Notes: generated by a model from the sequence alone, not told the origin. A stretch of DNA of 64,000 nt from Bacteroidota bacterium (GCA_021777835.1 JAJYDC010000004.1:107262-171261); one strand, 5' to 3'; positions 47,307 to 57,715 are shown, counted from the stretch's first letter. Made by a program: numbers and translations.

Positions 47307-49241
47307 TTATCCAATTGTTACTTTCATACCTTTAGCGACCATATAATCGAAAGTTACTTTCGCGATTACCAAAGCGCTAAATAAACTTGCACCTAGACCA
47401 ATCATCAAAGTTAAGGCAAAGCCTTGAACCGGACCAGTACCGAATTGATAAAGGATGACAGCCGTAATAAAAGTAGTTATGTTTGAGTCTATTATAGCTG
47501 AATATGCCTTAGAGAATCCGCTATCAACAGAAGCTTTAAGAGTTTTACCGGTTTCCATTTCTTCGCGGATACGCTCATATATAAGAACGTTGGCATCGAC
47601 GGCCATACCTATAGTCAAAATAATACCAGCAATACCGGGAAGGGTAAGAGTGGCATTAAATCCGGCTAAGAATCCAAGTATAAAAAGAATGGTAAACAGC
47701 AGAGAACCAGCTGCAATCATTCCAGCTCTTTGATAGTACACAATCATGAAAAAGCTTACTACTAGGAAGCCTATTAATGTTGAATTAAATCCTTCATTGA
47801 TAGAGTCTTGACCAAGCGATGGTCCGACAGTTCTTTCTTCGATAATGTCAACAGGGGCAGGCAAAGCACCTGCTTTAAGAACGATAGCCAAAAGCTGTGC
47901 TTCCTGTAAATCACCGCTGCCTGATATTTGAGAATTGCCGCCTGTAATTTTATTTTGTACAACAGGTGCAGAGTAAACAACACCGTCAAGGATGATGGCT
48001 ATTCTTTTACCAATATTTGCTCCGGTTATGCGAGCCCATTCAGCCGCCCCATCGGAATTCATTTCCATGTTAACAATAGGTGCCGATGTTTCAGGACTAA
48101 TTGTAGCAACTGCATTTGTAATAACACCGCCTGTTAATTCAGGACTTTTATTTACGCAATAAAGCATATAAATAGGTTGTCCATTTTGGTTAGCAATTGG
48201 CTTAGCCGAAAAGACAAATTGAATATTATTGGGGATAACCTGCTGAACTTCAGGGCGGTTAAGCATTAACTGAAGTTTATCTCTTTCGTCGCCTCTAACA
48301 TAAGCGTCGGCTGTTTTGCCTTTTGGATCGAGCATTGCGATAGCAAAGAAAGGATGTTTAGCAGCAAATTCTTCCGCAGTCAACTGTTTGTTGGAAGTAT
48401 CGCTAGAGGCAACCTTGCTTGATTTTGCTTTAGCAGAACTGCTTTTTGCTAATGTAGAATCGGATTTAGTAGAATCTACATAAGTTCCAGCCAGAACGTC
48501 GTCAATTTTTTTCATGATTGAGATAGTAAGTTCAGGATCTTTAACGAGCTTAAATTCAAGAAGGGCAGTTCCTTGTAAAAGTTGTTTCGCTTCTTCTTCT
48601 CTAGCAATACCCGGTAATTCGACGATTATTCTACGAGAACCTTGTCTTTGAATAGTCGGTTCAGAAACGCCGTATTGATCAACTCTGTTTCTGATAATTT
48701 CCATTGCTCTAGTAACAGCGTCATTAGCATCTTTTTGCAGATCAGAGACAATCTCTTTATCTGATTGTCTAATATTACCGAAGTATCTGCTCAGTCTAAT
48801 TCCCCGTGCGGCGAATTTTTTAGCAACAATATCAACAACTGATTCTTCGGAGATTGAAGCTTCCTTTTCGGACTGTTTCATTACTTCTTTAAAAACATCA
48901 TCCGGGTTCTTAGCTAATTTTTCAAGAAGTTTACCTGTATTAACCTCAAGGACGACACGCATACCGCCTTGTAAATCCAGGCCTAGCTTTAAACTTTTAA
49001 GTTTCATTTTATTTATCGAAGGGTCAGCATTCTTTAAGCTGTCTTCAACTGCCTTCAGTCTGCTGTCTAACTTGACTTCTGAAATTTGCGGATCGGAAGT
49101 TTTAATTTCTTTCTCTTTTTCAGAGACCACTTTAGAAATTGCTTTCTGGTTATTGTAGTTAACGTAAGTGGGGTATAAAAGGTAAAGGCTTAAAACAACG
49201 GCTCCAAGAATCAGGATTAGTCTAAATCTATATTCTTTCAT
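47307..49241 (-). CDS. secD: Protein translocase subunit SecD
   Basis: This 644-residue partner of SecF has a first membrane segment (4-22), the periplasmic P1 domain beginning 'KLGLDLQGGMRVVLEVNTGK', the conserved 'RNRVDQYGVSEPTIQRQGSR', and five C-terminal membrane segments including 'TIGMAVDANVLIYERIREEM' with the proton-path aspartate. A Ser/Lys/Ala-rich insertion (about 258-285, 'LAKSSSAKAKSSKVASSDTS') interrupts the periplasmic region and looks like a flexible linker. The start ATG gives a normal N-terminal anchor. Confidence 0.97.
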   Translation of the reverse strand: MKEYRFRLILILGAVVLSLYLLYPTYVNYNNQKAISKVVSEKEKEIKTSDPQISEVKLDSRLKAVEDSLKNADPSINKMKLKSLKLGLDLQGGMRVVLEVNTGKLLEKLAKNPDDVFKEVMKQSEKEASISEESVVDIVAKKFAARGIRLSRYFGNIRQSDKEIVSDLQKDANDAVTRAMEIIRNRVDQYGVSEPTIQRQGSRRIIVELPGIAREEEAKQLLQGTALLEFKLVKDPELTISIMKKIDDVLAGTYVDSTKSDSTLAKSSSAKAKSSKVASSDTSNKQLTAEEFAAKHPFFAIAMLDPKGKTADAYVRGDERDKLQLMLNRPEVQQVIPNNIQFVFSAKPIANQNGQPIYMLYCVNKSPELTGGVITNAVATISPETSAPIVNMEMNSDGAAEWARITGANIGKRIAIILDGVVYSAPVVQNKITGGNSQISGSGDLQEAQLLAIVLKAGALPAPVDIIEERTVGPSLGQDSINEGFNSTLIGFLVVSFFMIVYYQRAGMIAAGSLLFTILFILGFLAGFNATLTLPGIAGIILTIGMAVDANVLIYERIREEMETGKTLKASVDSGFSKAYSAIIDSNITTFITAVILYQFGTGPVQGFALTLMIGLGASLFSALVIAKVTFDYMVAKGMKVTIG

Positions 49242-49346
49242 GTTTTGATTTTGCTTCTAAAATGAATCGTTAAATTAATTGAAAGCCAAAATTACTTGTT
49301 GACGCTAAGAAAGTCAATAAAAATTGAATCTATTATTTAATTGAGG

Positions 49347-50168
49347 TCAAATAAGGCTTATTACCCTTTTTACCAATCTTTCAAACTTATCTTTTACGTT
49401 ATTAGCCGTATCGGTCACTTCAGAGTGGTTCAGTTTCTTATTAGATATTCCGGCTGCATAATTTGTAATACACGAAATAGAACCAGTTTGCAAGCCTAAC
49501 AGGCTTGCAAAAATACCTTCATAAGCAGTGGACATACCAACGGCATCGCCGCCGAATATCTTTATCATTTGAATTTCAGCAGGAGTTTCGTAACTAGGTC
49601 CCTTTGTATACCAATAAGTTCCTTCGACAATATCAATATTTTCCTGTTCGGCAGACAATCTAATTATTTTGTTAATTTCCTCAGTAGGAAAATCTAAAAG
49701 AAAGTTTTTGGTTTCTGCTGTGGGAAGCCCGGTTACTTCGAGTAATTCCTTCTTAATATTGATACTATTAAAAGAAGTTGCAAGCATTAAATCACCGGGA
49801 TGGAAATTAGGGTTGATTCCTCCGGCTGCGTTGGTAAGAAGGATCTTCTTTGCCCCCATTTTTTTTGAGATTAGTACAGGAAGCAAACATTCATTTATTT
49901 TATAACCTTCATAAAAATGTATTCTTCCTTGGAAGAGTAATATACTCTTGCCGGAATATTCTCCAGAAATAATTTTCCCTTCATGTCCCTGAATTGTCGA
50001 AGCAGGATAACCCGGGAGGGAGGAAGTAGAAATTGTATTTCTGATATTTATGCTTTTTGCAAAGTCACCTAATCCGCTGCCAAGTACAATGGAAATATCG
50101 GGCTTATCAGCAATTAGCCCGTCCAGCATATTTAATAACTCTTTATATTTTAAATTTAAGTTTATCAT
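49347..50168 (-). CDS. Purine nucleoside phosphorylase (trimeric, PNP-I)
   Basis: This 273-residue phosphorylase splits purine nucleosides into base and (deoxy)ribose-1-phosphate. Family motifs are 'VLGSGLGDFA' (phosphate site), 'GRIHFYEGYK', 'LTNAAGGINPNFHPGDLM', 'KGPSYETPAEIQMI', 'GGDAVGMSTAYE' and 'CITNYAAGIS'. The Glu and Asn that recognise the 6-oxopurine are in place, so guanosine and inosine are the likely substrates. It is the last gene of the nucleoside-salvage operon. Confidence 0.95.
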   Translation of the reverse strand: MINLNLKYKELLNMLDGLIADKPDISIVLGSGLGDFAKSINIRNTISTSSLPGYPASTIQGHEGKIISGEYSGKSILLFQGRIHFYEGYKINECLLPVLISKKMGAKKILLTNAAGGINPNFHPGDLMLATSFNSINIKKELLEVTGLPTAETKNFLLDFPTEEINKIIRLSAEQENIDIVEGTYWYTKGPSYETPAEIQMIKIFGGDAVGMSTAYEGIFASLLGLQTGSISCITNYAAGISNKKLNHSEVTDTANNVKDKFERLVKRVISLI

Positions 50169-50198
50169 TTAGTGAATTTTTCTAAATAACTATTGCAT

Positions 50199-51548
50199 TT
50201 AGCGTACTAAGATGCCTGCAAGAGTAGCAGTCATTAAAGTTGCAAGTGCTCCTCCTAATACAGCTTTCAAACCCAAAGCGGCAATATCTTTTTTTCTGTT
50301 AGGTGCCATTGGGCTTATGCCTCCGATTTGGATGGCTATTGAAGAGAAGTTAGCAAATCCGCAAAGTGCATAAGCTGCCATTGTTATTCCCTTATCCGAT
50401 ATTTGTCCAAGCTTAATCATATTAGAAAGATCGACATAAGCGACAAATTCATTTAATACTGTTTTTGTCCCTATCAAGCTTCCGAATTGAAGAGCGTCTT
50501 TTACAGGGACTCCAATTCCTATTGCAACATACTTTAATAGTATTCCAAAAATCAACTGCATAGAAAGAGGCTGTCCAAAGTTAGCCTGCAGCATTGAATT
50601 TATTCCGAAATTATTTCCCAGATTCTGAAGGATATAATTAAACATAGCAATTAAAGCGATAAAAGCAATCAACATACCTGCAACATTTAAAGCAAGCTGA
50701 AGCCCGTCGGATGCTCCGGTGGCTGCTGCTTCGATAACATTCGAAGAGTTTTTTTCTACTTTAATTTTAACTGTACCTTTAGTAACCGGTTCCTCGGTTT
50801 CCGGGAACAGAATTTTTGCAATAACAATTGAAGCAGGAGCAGCCATAGCGCTACCTGAGAGAAGGTCGACTGCAAACTTAAGTTGAGCTGTAGCGAGAGG
50901 TATTTTTGCCCACTGTGCATAAGCCTGTCCAAGAATTTGGCTGTAGCTAGCCATAACGCCGGCAGAAATTGTTGCCATTCCTCCGATCATAATGGTAAGG
51001 ATTTCCGAATTTGTCATTCTTGAGATATAAGGACGAATTAATAATGGAGCTTCGGTTTGTCCAAGGAATATATTTGCAGTATTAGATAGGGATTCTGCCC
51101 CGCTAGTGCCCAATAGTTTTGACATTATAAAAGCCATTCCTCTGACGACCAATTGCAGGATTCCAAAGTAATAAAGCAGAGCGGTTAAAGTAGATACAAA
51201 AATTATAGTAGGAAGAACCTGAAAAGCGAAGAAGAAGCCCATACTGTCGCTACTAAAGCCATCGGCAAGTTTTCCAAATACAAATTTACTCCCTTCGGTA
51301 GTGAATCCTAAAACTGCAACGATTGCGGCACCGAGCCAGTTTACAATATCCTTAACCCAGCCAAGCGGAAAGAACCATGCGCGTAAAGCTTCTCCGTGAA
51401 TAATGAATACAGCAATTAAAAGCTGCATTAGAAGACCTACTAGGACCAGGCGCCAATCAATTTTTCTTTTGTTGTTCGAAAAGAGAAATGCAATCCCGGT
51501 TATTAGTACTAAGCCCAGGGTTCCACGAAGAATAGAAATTAAATCCAT
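50199..51548 (-). CDS. Concentrative nucleoside transporter (NupC/CNT family)
   Basis: This 449-residue membrane protein is of the CNT family, which takes up nucleosides with Na+ or H+. Motifs are 'FFFAFQVLPTIIFVSTLTAL', 'NIFLGQTEAPLLIRPYI', 'MASYSQILG', 'GTKTVLNEFVAYVDL' and 'YALCGFANFSSIAIQIGGI'. About ten membrane segments are apparent. It is 10 bp downstream of tdk, between the kinase and the phosphorylase, and so supplies their substrates. Confidence 0.95.
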   Translation of the reverse strand: MDLISILRGTLGLVLITGIAFLFSNNKRKIDWRLVLVGLLMQLLIAVFIIHGEALRAWFFPLGWVKDIVNWLGAAIVAVLGFTTEGSKFVFGKLADGFSSDSMGFFFAFQVLPTIIFVSTLTALLYYFGILQLVVRGMAFIMSKLLGTSGAESLSNTANIFLGQTEAPLLIRPYISRMTNSEILTIMIGGMATISAGVMASYSQILGQAYAQWAKIPLATAQLKFAVDLLSGSAMAAPASIVIAKILFPETEEPVTKGTVKIKVEKNSSNVIEAAATGASDGLQLALNVAGMLIAFIALIAMFNYILQNLGNNFGINSMLQANFGQPLSMQLIFGILLKYVAIGIGVPVKDALQFGSLIGTKTVLNEFVAYVDLSNMIKLGQISDKGITMAAYALCGFANFSSIAIQIGGISPMAPNRKKDIAALGLKAVLGGALATLMTATLAGILVR

Positions 51549-51557
51549 AATTAGTCT

Positions 51558-52136
51558 TTAAGATTCTTTTGGTATATAATGGCACTTACGGCAGCGAGCT
51601 TCGTAAATATCTGCTGCTCCTACGATTACCCGTTCGGCAGATTGTGTCTTGCGTTGTGTTTTATCGGCAGGGTTTCCGCAAACCATGCAAATAGCTAGAG
51701 TCTTAGTTATATATTCGGCAATAGCCAAAAGCTGGGGCATTGGCTCAAACGGGATACCGCGATAATCTTGATCGAGACCAGCAATAATAATTCTCTTGCC
51801 GCGGTTTGCTAGTTTATTGCAAATGCTAACAATATCGTTTGAGAAAAATTGTGCTTCGTCAATGCCAATTACGTCAGCATCATCTGAAGAATTCAGTACT
51901 TCGTTTATATCTTCGATTAAAATTGAAGGGAGTGATTGTTCGCTATGTGAGACAATATCTGATGCTGAATATCTTGTATCGATTTTCGGTTTAAATATTT
52001 TAACTTTTTGTTTTGCAATAGTCGCGCGTCTTAGTCTTCTAATTAATTCTTCGGTTTTACCGCTGAACATGCATCCGGCAATAACTTCTATCCAGCCGGT
52101 TTCTTTGGGCATAGAATGAGGAGCTCTATCGATCAT
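51558..52136 (-). CDS. tdk: Thymidine kinase
   Basis: This 192-residue type II thymidine kinase salvages thymidine to dTMP. It has the P-loop 'GCMFSGKTEELIRRLRRA', the Mg-binding 'VIGIDEAQFF', the lasso and zinc cysteines 'CMVCGNPA' and 'CRKCHYIP', and the substrate-binding segment near 'IVGAADIYEARC'. The gene starts 18 bp after cdd. Confidence 0.97.
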   Translation of the reverse strand: MIDRAPHSMPKETGWIEVIAGCMFSGKTEELIRRLRRATIAKQKVKIFKPKIDTRYSASDIVSHSEQSLPSILIEDINEVLNSSDDADVIGIDEAQFFSNDIVSICNKLANRGKRIIIAGLDQDYRGIPFEPMPQLLAIAEYITKTLAICMVCGNPADKTQRKTQSAERVIVGAADIYEARCRKCHYIPKES

Positions 52137-52153
52137 AATACCTTTCTAAATTG

Positions 52154-52546
52154 TTATTGAAGTTCGTTGGCTCCGAAAGGATAAGGAAGCAATTCGGAAA
52201 GCTTCAAGGTTTTAGTTTCGTTTTTATTATTTATCATTATAATGTCAATATCGCCGCAAAGGTCAAGCATTACCTGGCGGCAAGCCCCGCAGGGAGGACA
52301 AAAGCCTGGTGCATCACTAGCAATTGAAATAGCTTTAAATTTTCTTTCACCTTCTGAATAGGCTTTAAATACTGCTACGCGTTCAGCGCAAATTGTCAAG
52401 CTATAGGAGGAAGTTTCAATATTCCCACCCAAATAAACTTTATCTCCCTCAGTTAGAAGAGCAGCACCAACATGAAAATTTGAGTAGGGTGGATGTGAAC
52501 TTAGTTTTGCTCCGGTTGCTAATTCTGCTAGTTTCTTATATTCCAT
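52154..52546 (-). CDS. cdd: Cytidine deaminase
   Basis: This 130-residue homotetrameric-type enzyme deaminates cytidine and deoxycytidine. Zinc ligands are C53, C86 and C89, and the proton shuttle is E55 ('TICAERVAVF', 'CPPCGACRQVMLD'). The substrate motif 'SNFHVGAALLT' is present. It is the first gene of an operon cdd-tdk-CNT transporter-PNP that takes up and recycles nucleosides. Confidence 0.97.
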   Translation of the reverse strand: MEYKKLAELATGAKLSSHPPYSNFHVGAALLTEGDKVYLGGNIETSSYSLTICAERVAVFKAYSEGERKFKAISIASDAPGFCPPCGACRQVMLDLCGDIDIIMINNKNETKTLKLSELLPYPFGANELQ

Positions 52547-52817
52547 TTGACTTTTAATTTCCTTTGGCTCAAAAATATGTTTTTAGTTTTTCAAATCAAA
52601 TTAGACTTATTAATTTTTTCTTTATTATCTCAAATTAATTGATAGATAATTTGATCATTTTTAATATTTTAAGATTACGGGGATCTTTTAATTGAAAGCT
52701 TTAGTTAGTCTTTGTTTAATAAATGGATGCTTATTCTCCCTCAATTTTTATTTATATTCTTTTTCATTAAAAAATTGAATTGATATAGACACTCTTATAA
52801 TATGATTTGCCAAATAA

Positions 52818-53906
52818 TTAGTTCCAGGCATCATTTCTGAAAATTGCTCCAGTAAAGTTAATTATCAAGAAAGCTTCGTAAACGAACTGAAGATATAGTA
52901 TTTCAATAAGTTTAAATTTATATCCAAACTTATTTTGGTAAAACATAACTATAGCTATGTCGAGAAGAATCTTTACTAAAAATGGAATAATTAGGAAAGG
53001 ATTGAGCATAAAGAAAAAAAATGAGAGAGTGCAGACAATATTTAATATATGCCAAAAAGAAATTATAATTTGTCTTGAAGGAAGATAATAGAGTGAAGTT
53101 TTAGTATGTCGTGATCGTTGTTTGATATAGGACTTAAAATTATTCATAGTTGAAGAATAGACAAAGGAGTTAATTTCATTCAAGGTCCCAATCTTCATTC
53201 TATTCTTAATTGCCTCTCTAAGAAGCAGGTCATCGTCTCCACTTAAAGTCTCAATAGTGTTTTTGTATCCTTTGATTTTTTCAAATGATGTTTTTTTGAA
53301 GCCAAAATTTCTTGCAGCAGCAGAATATGGAAATCCAAGATTAGCATAAGAAAAAGTCAGTAATGAACTTCTTAAATTTTCAAAGCGGGATATTTTGTTT
53401 ACTATATTTAAGCCTTCATCAAAAGGCGCAACGCCAAAGATAAAGTCATAACCTTTGCTAAACATTGCAGAAAAGGCATTTAACCATCCAGGCATTGGCT
53501 TACAATCAGCGTCAGTAATTAATATAAAGGGGTTTTTAGCCTTAGAAATGCCGAAATTTAATGCTCCTTTTTTGCCGGGATACATTTTACCGGAAGCCTG
53601 GAAAGTATGATAATTACTTAAGCCTAAGGTTAATTCAGAACTTACTTTGAAAGTGTTGTCTATCGAATTATCGTCAATAATTATAACCTCAAAACTTTCT
53701 GGCTGATATTCCAAGGCTTTTAATGATGTTATCAGTTGGGGGATATTTTTCTCTTCATTTTTTGCGGCAATTATTATAGAGAATTTAGAGGTCCCGATTT
53801 CGCCGGTGTTGATGGTTATTTTTCTATTTAAACCAAAGTAGATAATAAGATTAAATAATGTTAAAAGAATGGCTGCGGAGAATAAAATAATTTGTAATAG
53901 TTCCAT
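52818..53906 (-). CDS. Membrane-anchored family 2 glycosyltransferase
   Basis: The start is ATG 53906, 8 bp after the helicase stop; an in-frame TTG at 53939 overlaps the helicase and is less likely. The 362-residue protein has an N-terminal membrane segment (about 4-26), a GT-A domain with 'FSIIIAAKNEEKNIPQLI', the DDN motif 'VIIIDDNSIDNT', the DxD-like 'ILITDADCKPMPGWL' and a late 'LSGDDDLLLREA', and two or three C-terminal membrane segments. It probably transfers a sugar to a lipid or polysaccharide at the inner membrane. Donor and acceptor are unknown. Confidence 0.9.
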   Translation of the reverse strand: MELLQIILFSAAILLTLFNLIIYFGLNRKITINTGEIGTSKFSIIIAAKNEEKNIPQLITSLKALEYQPESFEVIIIDDNSIDNTFKVSSELTLGLSNYHTFQASGKMYPGKKGALNFGISKAKNPFILITDADCKPMPGWLNAFSAMFSKGYDFIFGVAPFDEGLNIVNKISRFENLRSSLLTFSYANLGFPYSAAARNFGFKKTSFEKIKGYKNTIETLSGDDDLLLREAIKNRMKIGTLNEINSFVYSSTMNNFKSYIKQRSRHTKTSLYYLPSRQIIISFWHILNIVCTLSFFFFMLNPFLIIPFLVKILLDIAIVMFYQNKFGYKFKLIEILYLQFVYEAFLIINFTGAIFRNDAWN

Positions 53907-53914
53907 AAATAAAC

Positions 53915-55924
53915 TTAGAAGTCTTCCTCTAAAAGCCAACCTTCAGCCAGGTCGGAGTTCATTTCAGAAATAAAACGCGATGGTTTTGAAAGGGTAGTAC
54001 CCGATTCACGTTCATACATATTCATAGGATAAGTAATAAAAAGGTTTTGCTTAGCACGAGTTGCGGCAACGTACATTAGTCTTCTTTCTTCTTCAAGAGT
54101 TTCTAATTTTTCGGCAGATCTACCAGAGGGGAAGAAGCCTTCAACGGCATGAATTATAAAAACCGAATGCCACTCCAAACCTTTTGCGGAATGGATGGTT
54201 GATAAAGTTACAAACTCATTTTCCTTGCTTTCGTCGCCAATATCAACAACACTGTCAATAATCGGTTCAATAGCCATATCCGAGAGTAAATTATCGAGCG
54301 ATTTATATTTTTCAGTAATATTTTGAAATATCTCAAGGTCCTTGCTGCGTTTGTTGAAATCATCGTACTTTACTTTAAATAAAGGGTGGTAATAATTCAA
54401 CACTAACTGTAACTTCTCAGAAGGGAGAGATTGCTCAGTATGAATTCTAAAAAGCAGTTGAAAAAGCTTTGTGATTTTTTCATTATGTCTCGAAGAACTA
54501 GCGGATGCCGGGTCTGTCTTGATTGTTATTTGTGAAGCAGCTAGTTCATCTAAAATTTTCTGTGCTGTTTTAGGTCCAATGCCTTCATGGAGAAGAAGCA
54601 CTCGATACCAGCTAACAACATCTTTAGGATTTGACGCGATTCTTAAAAATGCCATTACGTCTTTTATGTGTGCGGTCTCGATAAACTTCATACCTCCGAA
54701 CTTCTGAAACGGAATGTTTGCCTTACTTAATTCAATTTCAAGGTCGAAAGAAAAGAAAGAGGAACGAAAAAGAACGGCAATTTCCTTTAGCGGAATACCT
54801 TCTTCTCTAATTTCCAGGATTTTCTCCACTATGAATTTAGACTGTAAGTTTTCATTTGAAGCGGCAATAATATTCGGGAGTTCACCTCCTGTTTTATTAG
54901 AGAAAAGTTTTTTGTCATATTTTTCGACTGCGCCGCTTATTATTTGATTTGTAAAATTTAATATGGGTTGAACGCTGCGATAATTTTCCTCAAGTTTTAT
55001 AATTTTAACATCTTTAAAAAGCTTGGGGAATTCCATTATATTTCTGAAATCAGCTCCGCGGAAAGAATATATCGATTGTGAATCGTCACCAACAGCCATT
55101 ATATTATTATTCAGCTTAGTTAAGCCTTTCACAATTTCGGCTTGTATTTTATTTGTGTCCTGATATTCATCTACCATTACGAATTTAATAGAAGATAGAA
55201 TTGAATTGGCGCCCGGGCTTAGGTCAAATAAGAATCTTCTTAGATAAATAAGAAGGTCATCGTAATCCAGAAGATTATTTTTTTGTTTGTAACCGGTAAA
55301 GATATTTTGAATTTCTAAAATCTTATCGATGTAGTCTTTAAAATGCGGGTATTCTTCTGATATTATTTGGTCAACCTGTTTACCAGTGTTTACGCTTAGG
55401 CTAAAAACTTTTACAAGAGTCTGTTTATTGGGAAATCTTTTTTCTTTTGAAATAAAACCGGCTTGGGACCTAATTAAATTGATAACATCGGCGGTGTCGC
55501 CCTGGTCAAGGATAGTGAAAGATGAATTAAGTCCGCAAACTTTCGCATATTTTCGTAGAGTTAAGTTTGCAAATGAATGAAAAGTTCCCCCGTTAACCTT
55601 AGAACATCTATTATCTAATAAAAGAGATGCTCTATTCATCATCTCGTTAGCCGCTTTTCTTGTGAAAGTTAGCAGCAATATTGATTTTGGATCATAACCA
55701 AGCTCGACTAATCTTGCTACTCGATAAACCAAAGTTCTTGTTTTCCCAGTACCGGCACCTGCAATTATTAGATATGCTCCATCAATAGCCGAAACCGCTT
55801 CAAATTGAGCTGAATTAAGGTCAGCCTTATAGTTTATTGCGAATTTATTTTCGTCAATATTTTTAGGAATTGAGTGTCCTAAAGTATTAATTCTCTTTAA
55901 AGTATATTTTTTTTGGAACATCAA
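53915..55924 (-). CDS. UvrD/PcrA/Rep-type superfamily 1 DNA helicase
   Basis: This 669-residue helicase unwinds DNA 3' to 5'. Motif I is 'IIAGAGTGKTRTLVYRV', motif Ia 'LLLTFTRKAANEM', motif II 'VDEYQDTNKIQ', motif III 'VGDDSQSIYSFRGAD', motif IV 'LEENYRSVQPIL' and motif V/VI 'TIHSAKGLEWHSVFII' with 'EEERRLMYVAATRAK'. It lacks the long C-terminal tail of UvrD and begins with about 35 extra residues. It is probably one of several UvrD-like enzymes in the genome. It precedes the glycosyltransferase gene, with no obvious functional link. Confidence 0.95.
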   Translation of the reverse strand: MMFQKKYTLKRINTLGHSIPKNIDENKFAINYKADLNSAQFEAVSAIDGAYLIIAGAGTGKTRTLVYRVARLVELGYDPKSILLLTFTRKAANEMMNRASLLLDNRCSKVNGGTFHSFANLTLRKYAKVCGLNSSFTILDQGDTADVINLIRSQAGFISKEKRFPNKQTLVKVFSLSVNTGKQVDQIISEEYPHFKDYIDKILEIQNIFTGYKQKNNLLDYDDLLIYLRRFLFDLSPGANSILSSIKFVMVDEYQDTNKIQAEIVKGLTKLNNNIMAVGDDSQSIYSFRGADFRNIMEFPKLFKDVKIIKLEENYRSVQPILNFTNQIISGAVEKYDKKLFSNKTGGELPNIIAASNENLQSKFIVEKILEIREEGIPLKEIAVLFRSSFFSFDLEIELSKANIPFQKFGGMKFIETAHIKDVMAFLRIASNPKDVVSWYRVLLLHEGIGPKTAQKILDELAASQITIKTDPASASSSRHNEKITKLFQLLFRIHTEQSLPSEKLQLVLNYYHPLFKVKYDDFNKRSKDLEIFQNITEKYKSLDNLLSDMAIEPIIDSVVDIGDESKENEFVTLSTIHSAKGLEWHSVFIIHAVEGFFPSGRSAEKLETLEEERRLMYVAATRAKQNLFITYPMNMYERESGTTLSKPSRFISEMNSDLAEGWLLEEDF

Positions 55925-56087
55925 AACTTTCTTGATTTCTAAATAATTCTTTGCAGAATATAAACATTCTCATTATAAAACTAATTTGTTTTTAAGTCAA
56001 ATCATAGCAAATAATTTGAAAGGCAATTATAAAATGAAGCAAGATTTGAGAAAAGAAGAAAATTAATTAATTAGGCTATCCCAACTA

Positions 56088-56711
56088 TTATTTAATCAAT
56101 TCAAATAAGTGTTTAGATTCATTATAGTTAAATATTTCACCTCTTTGTATAAGGTAATACCAGCCAAAAATTTTGATTTTGTTCTCTTCAACCCTTTTAC
56201 TAATAAACGGATATGAATAAAGATGCTTAATTTGTTCAACAACATTTAGCTGTTCAGTCAACCATTCTCTTGTGGGGTCATCTTTCTTAGGGAATTGGCG
56301 TATTACCAAATCTCTAACCGGGTGAGCTAATTCAAGCCATTTCTTTGTATGCGGGATTTTTTCTAAATCTTTATCGTTAAAGTAAAGAGACGCGCAGCCT
56401 CCGCAATTTGAATGACCACAGACGACAATGTTTTCTACATTCAATATTTGGACGGCGTATTCAATAGCTGATGTAGTAGCAAGAAATTCTTCCGATTGTC
56501 GATATTTCGGGACAATATTTGCAATATTCCGAATCATAAACAATTCCCCGGGTAAAGTCTTAGTAATAAGATTTGGGACTATTCTTGAGTCAGAACAGCC
56601 GATAAATAATGTATGCGGATTCTGTTTTCTTTCAAGCCCTTCAAACAAGGAACGATATTCTTCAAAATCCTTTTCTCTAAACTCTAGAATTCCCTCGATC
56701 ATTTTTTCCAT
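56088..56711 (-). CDS. Beta-class carbonic anhydrase
   Basis: This 207-residue enzyme interconverts CO2 and bicarbonate. Zinc ligands are C39 (in 'FIGCSDSRIVP', with D41), H100 and C103 ('VVCGHSNCGGCASL'). No signal peptide is present, so it is cytoplasmic. The gene is divergent from the EamA transporter gene. Confidence 0.95.
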   Translation of the reverse strand: MEKMIEGILEFREKDFEEYRSLFEGLERKQNPHTLFIGCSDSRIVPNLITKTLPGELFMIRNIANIVPKYRQSEEFLATTSAIEYAVQILNVENIVVCGHSNCGGCASLYFNDKDLEKIPHTKKWLELAHPVRDLVIRQFPKKDDPTREWLTEQLNVVEQIKHLYSYPFISKRVEENKIKIFGWYYLIQRGEIFNYNESKHLFELIK

Positions 56712-56818
56712 TTTTATTCCTTTAGAATAATAGCAACCAAATTTATATTTTAGTATTTATATTAAGGACTTTTTTAAAATTAATGTCCAATTTGGATCAC
56801 ACTAAATTTAAATAATTA

Positions 56819-57685
56819 ATGAATAGTCTTCAGGAACATCAAAAAGGAATTCTTGCTGTATTTGTTGCGGCTCTAATGTGGAGCACCGGCGGAATTTTTA
56901 TTAAGCTAGTTACCTTTGACGCAATGCAAATATCCTTTTTCAGAGGTGTATTTGCTGCAATAGTTTTTATAATTATTTTCAAGAAAAATGTTATATATGC
57001 AAACGGGTTTACATTTATAAATGCGGCATTCTATTCAGCAATACTAATACTATTTGTGATTGCAACCAAGCTAACTACTGCTGCTAATGCTATATTTCTT
57101 CAATATACGGCGCCGATTTATGTCCTGATATTTGAGCCATTAATTAACAAAACTAAGTATGAAAAAATAAATGTAATTACGATACTGGTTTGTTTTATAG
57201 GTATGACTTTATTTTTTATGACGAGGCTCTCTGCAGGGTACAGGGACGGGAATATTATAGCGCTGCTTTCGGGGGTAGCCTACGCAGCTTTTCTACTTGG
57301 CATGAGAAAAAATAAAAAGGAATATCAGTTCAGCTCGATTTTTTATGGGAATATATTGGTTGCATTGATCTGTCTGCCTTCAATATTTTCTATTCAGAAC
57401 TTTACATTAAATAATTTTCTGATGGTATCGTATTTAGGGATATTTCAGATCGGAATAGCGTATGCGATATTTAGTTATGGACTAAAAAAGGTATATGCAA
57501 TAGAAGCATCTTTAATTTCAATGATCGAGCCAGTGTTGAATCCCTTATGGGTATTTCTAGGCTATGGTGAAGTCCCATCATTTATGGCAATAATAGGCGG
57601 GATAATAATTATTTCTGCTATCTCTATCAGAACATTCATATTTGAATCTTTTTCTATTAAAAAAAGATTAAATAAGAATGAATAA
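56819..57685 (+). CDS. EamA/DMT-family transporter
   Basis: This 288-residue membrane protein has about ten membrane segments formed by two EamA repeats: the first opens 'GILAVFVAALMWSTGGIFIK', the second 'YRDGNIIALLSGVAYAAFLL'. Such proteins export metabolites such as amino acids. The substrate cannot be predicted. It converges on the FAD reductase gene 31 bp away. Confidence 0.93.
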   Translation: MNSLQEHQKGILAVFVAALMWSTGGIFIKLVTFDAMQISFFRGVFAAIVFIIIFKKNVIYANGFTFINAAFYSAILILFVIATKLTTAANAIFLQYTAPIYVLIFEPLINKTKYEKINVITILVCFIGMTLFFMTRLSAGYRDGNIIALLSGVAYAAFLLGMRKNKKEYQFSSIFYGNILVALICLPSIFSIQNFTLNNFLMVSYLGIFQIGIAYAIFSYGLKKVYAIEASLISMIEPVLNPLWVFLGYGEVPSFMAIIGGIIIISAISIRTFIFESFSIKKRLNKNE

Positions 57686-57715
57686 TAAACTGCTGTTTAA
57701 AATCACAAGCAGCTT

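Noticed and set aside
51473..51484. Second copy of the palindromic element's end sequence
   Set aside because: The match GTTGTTCGAAA lies inside the nucleoside transporter gene with no inverted partner nearby; it is chance similarity.
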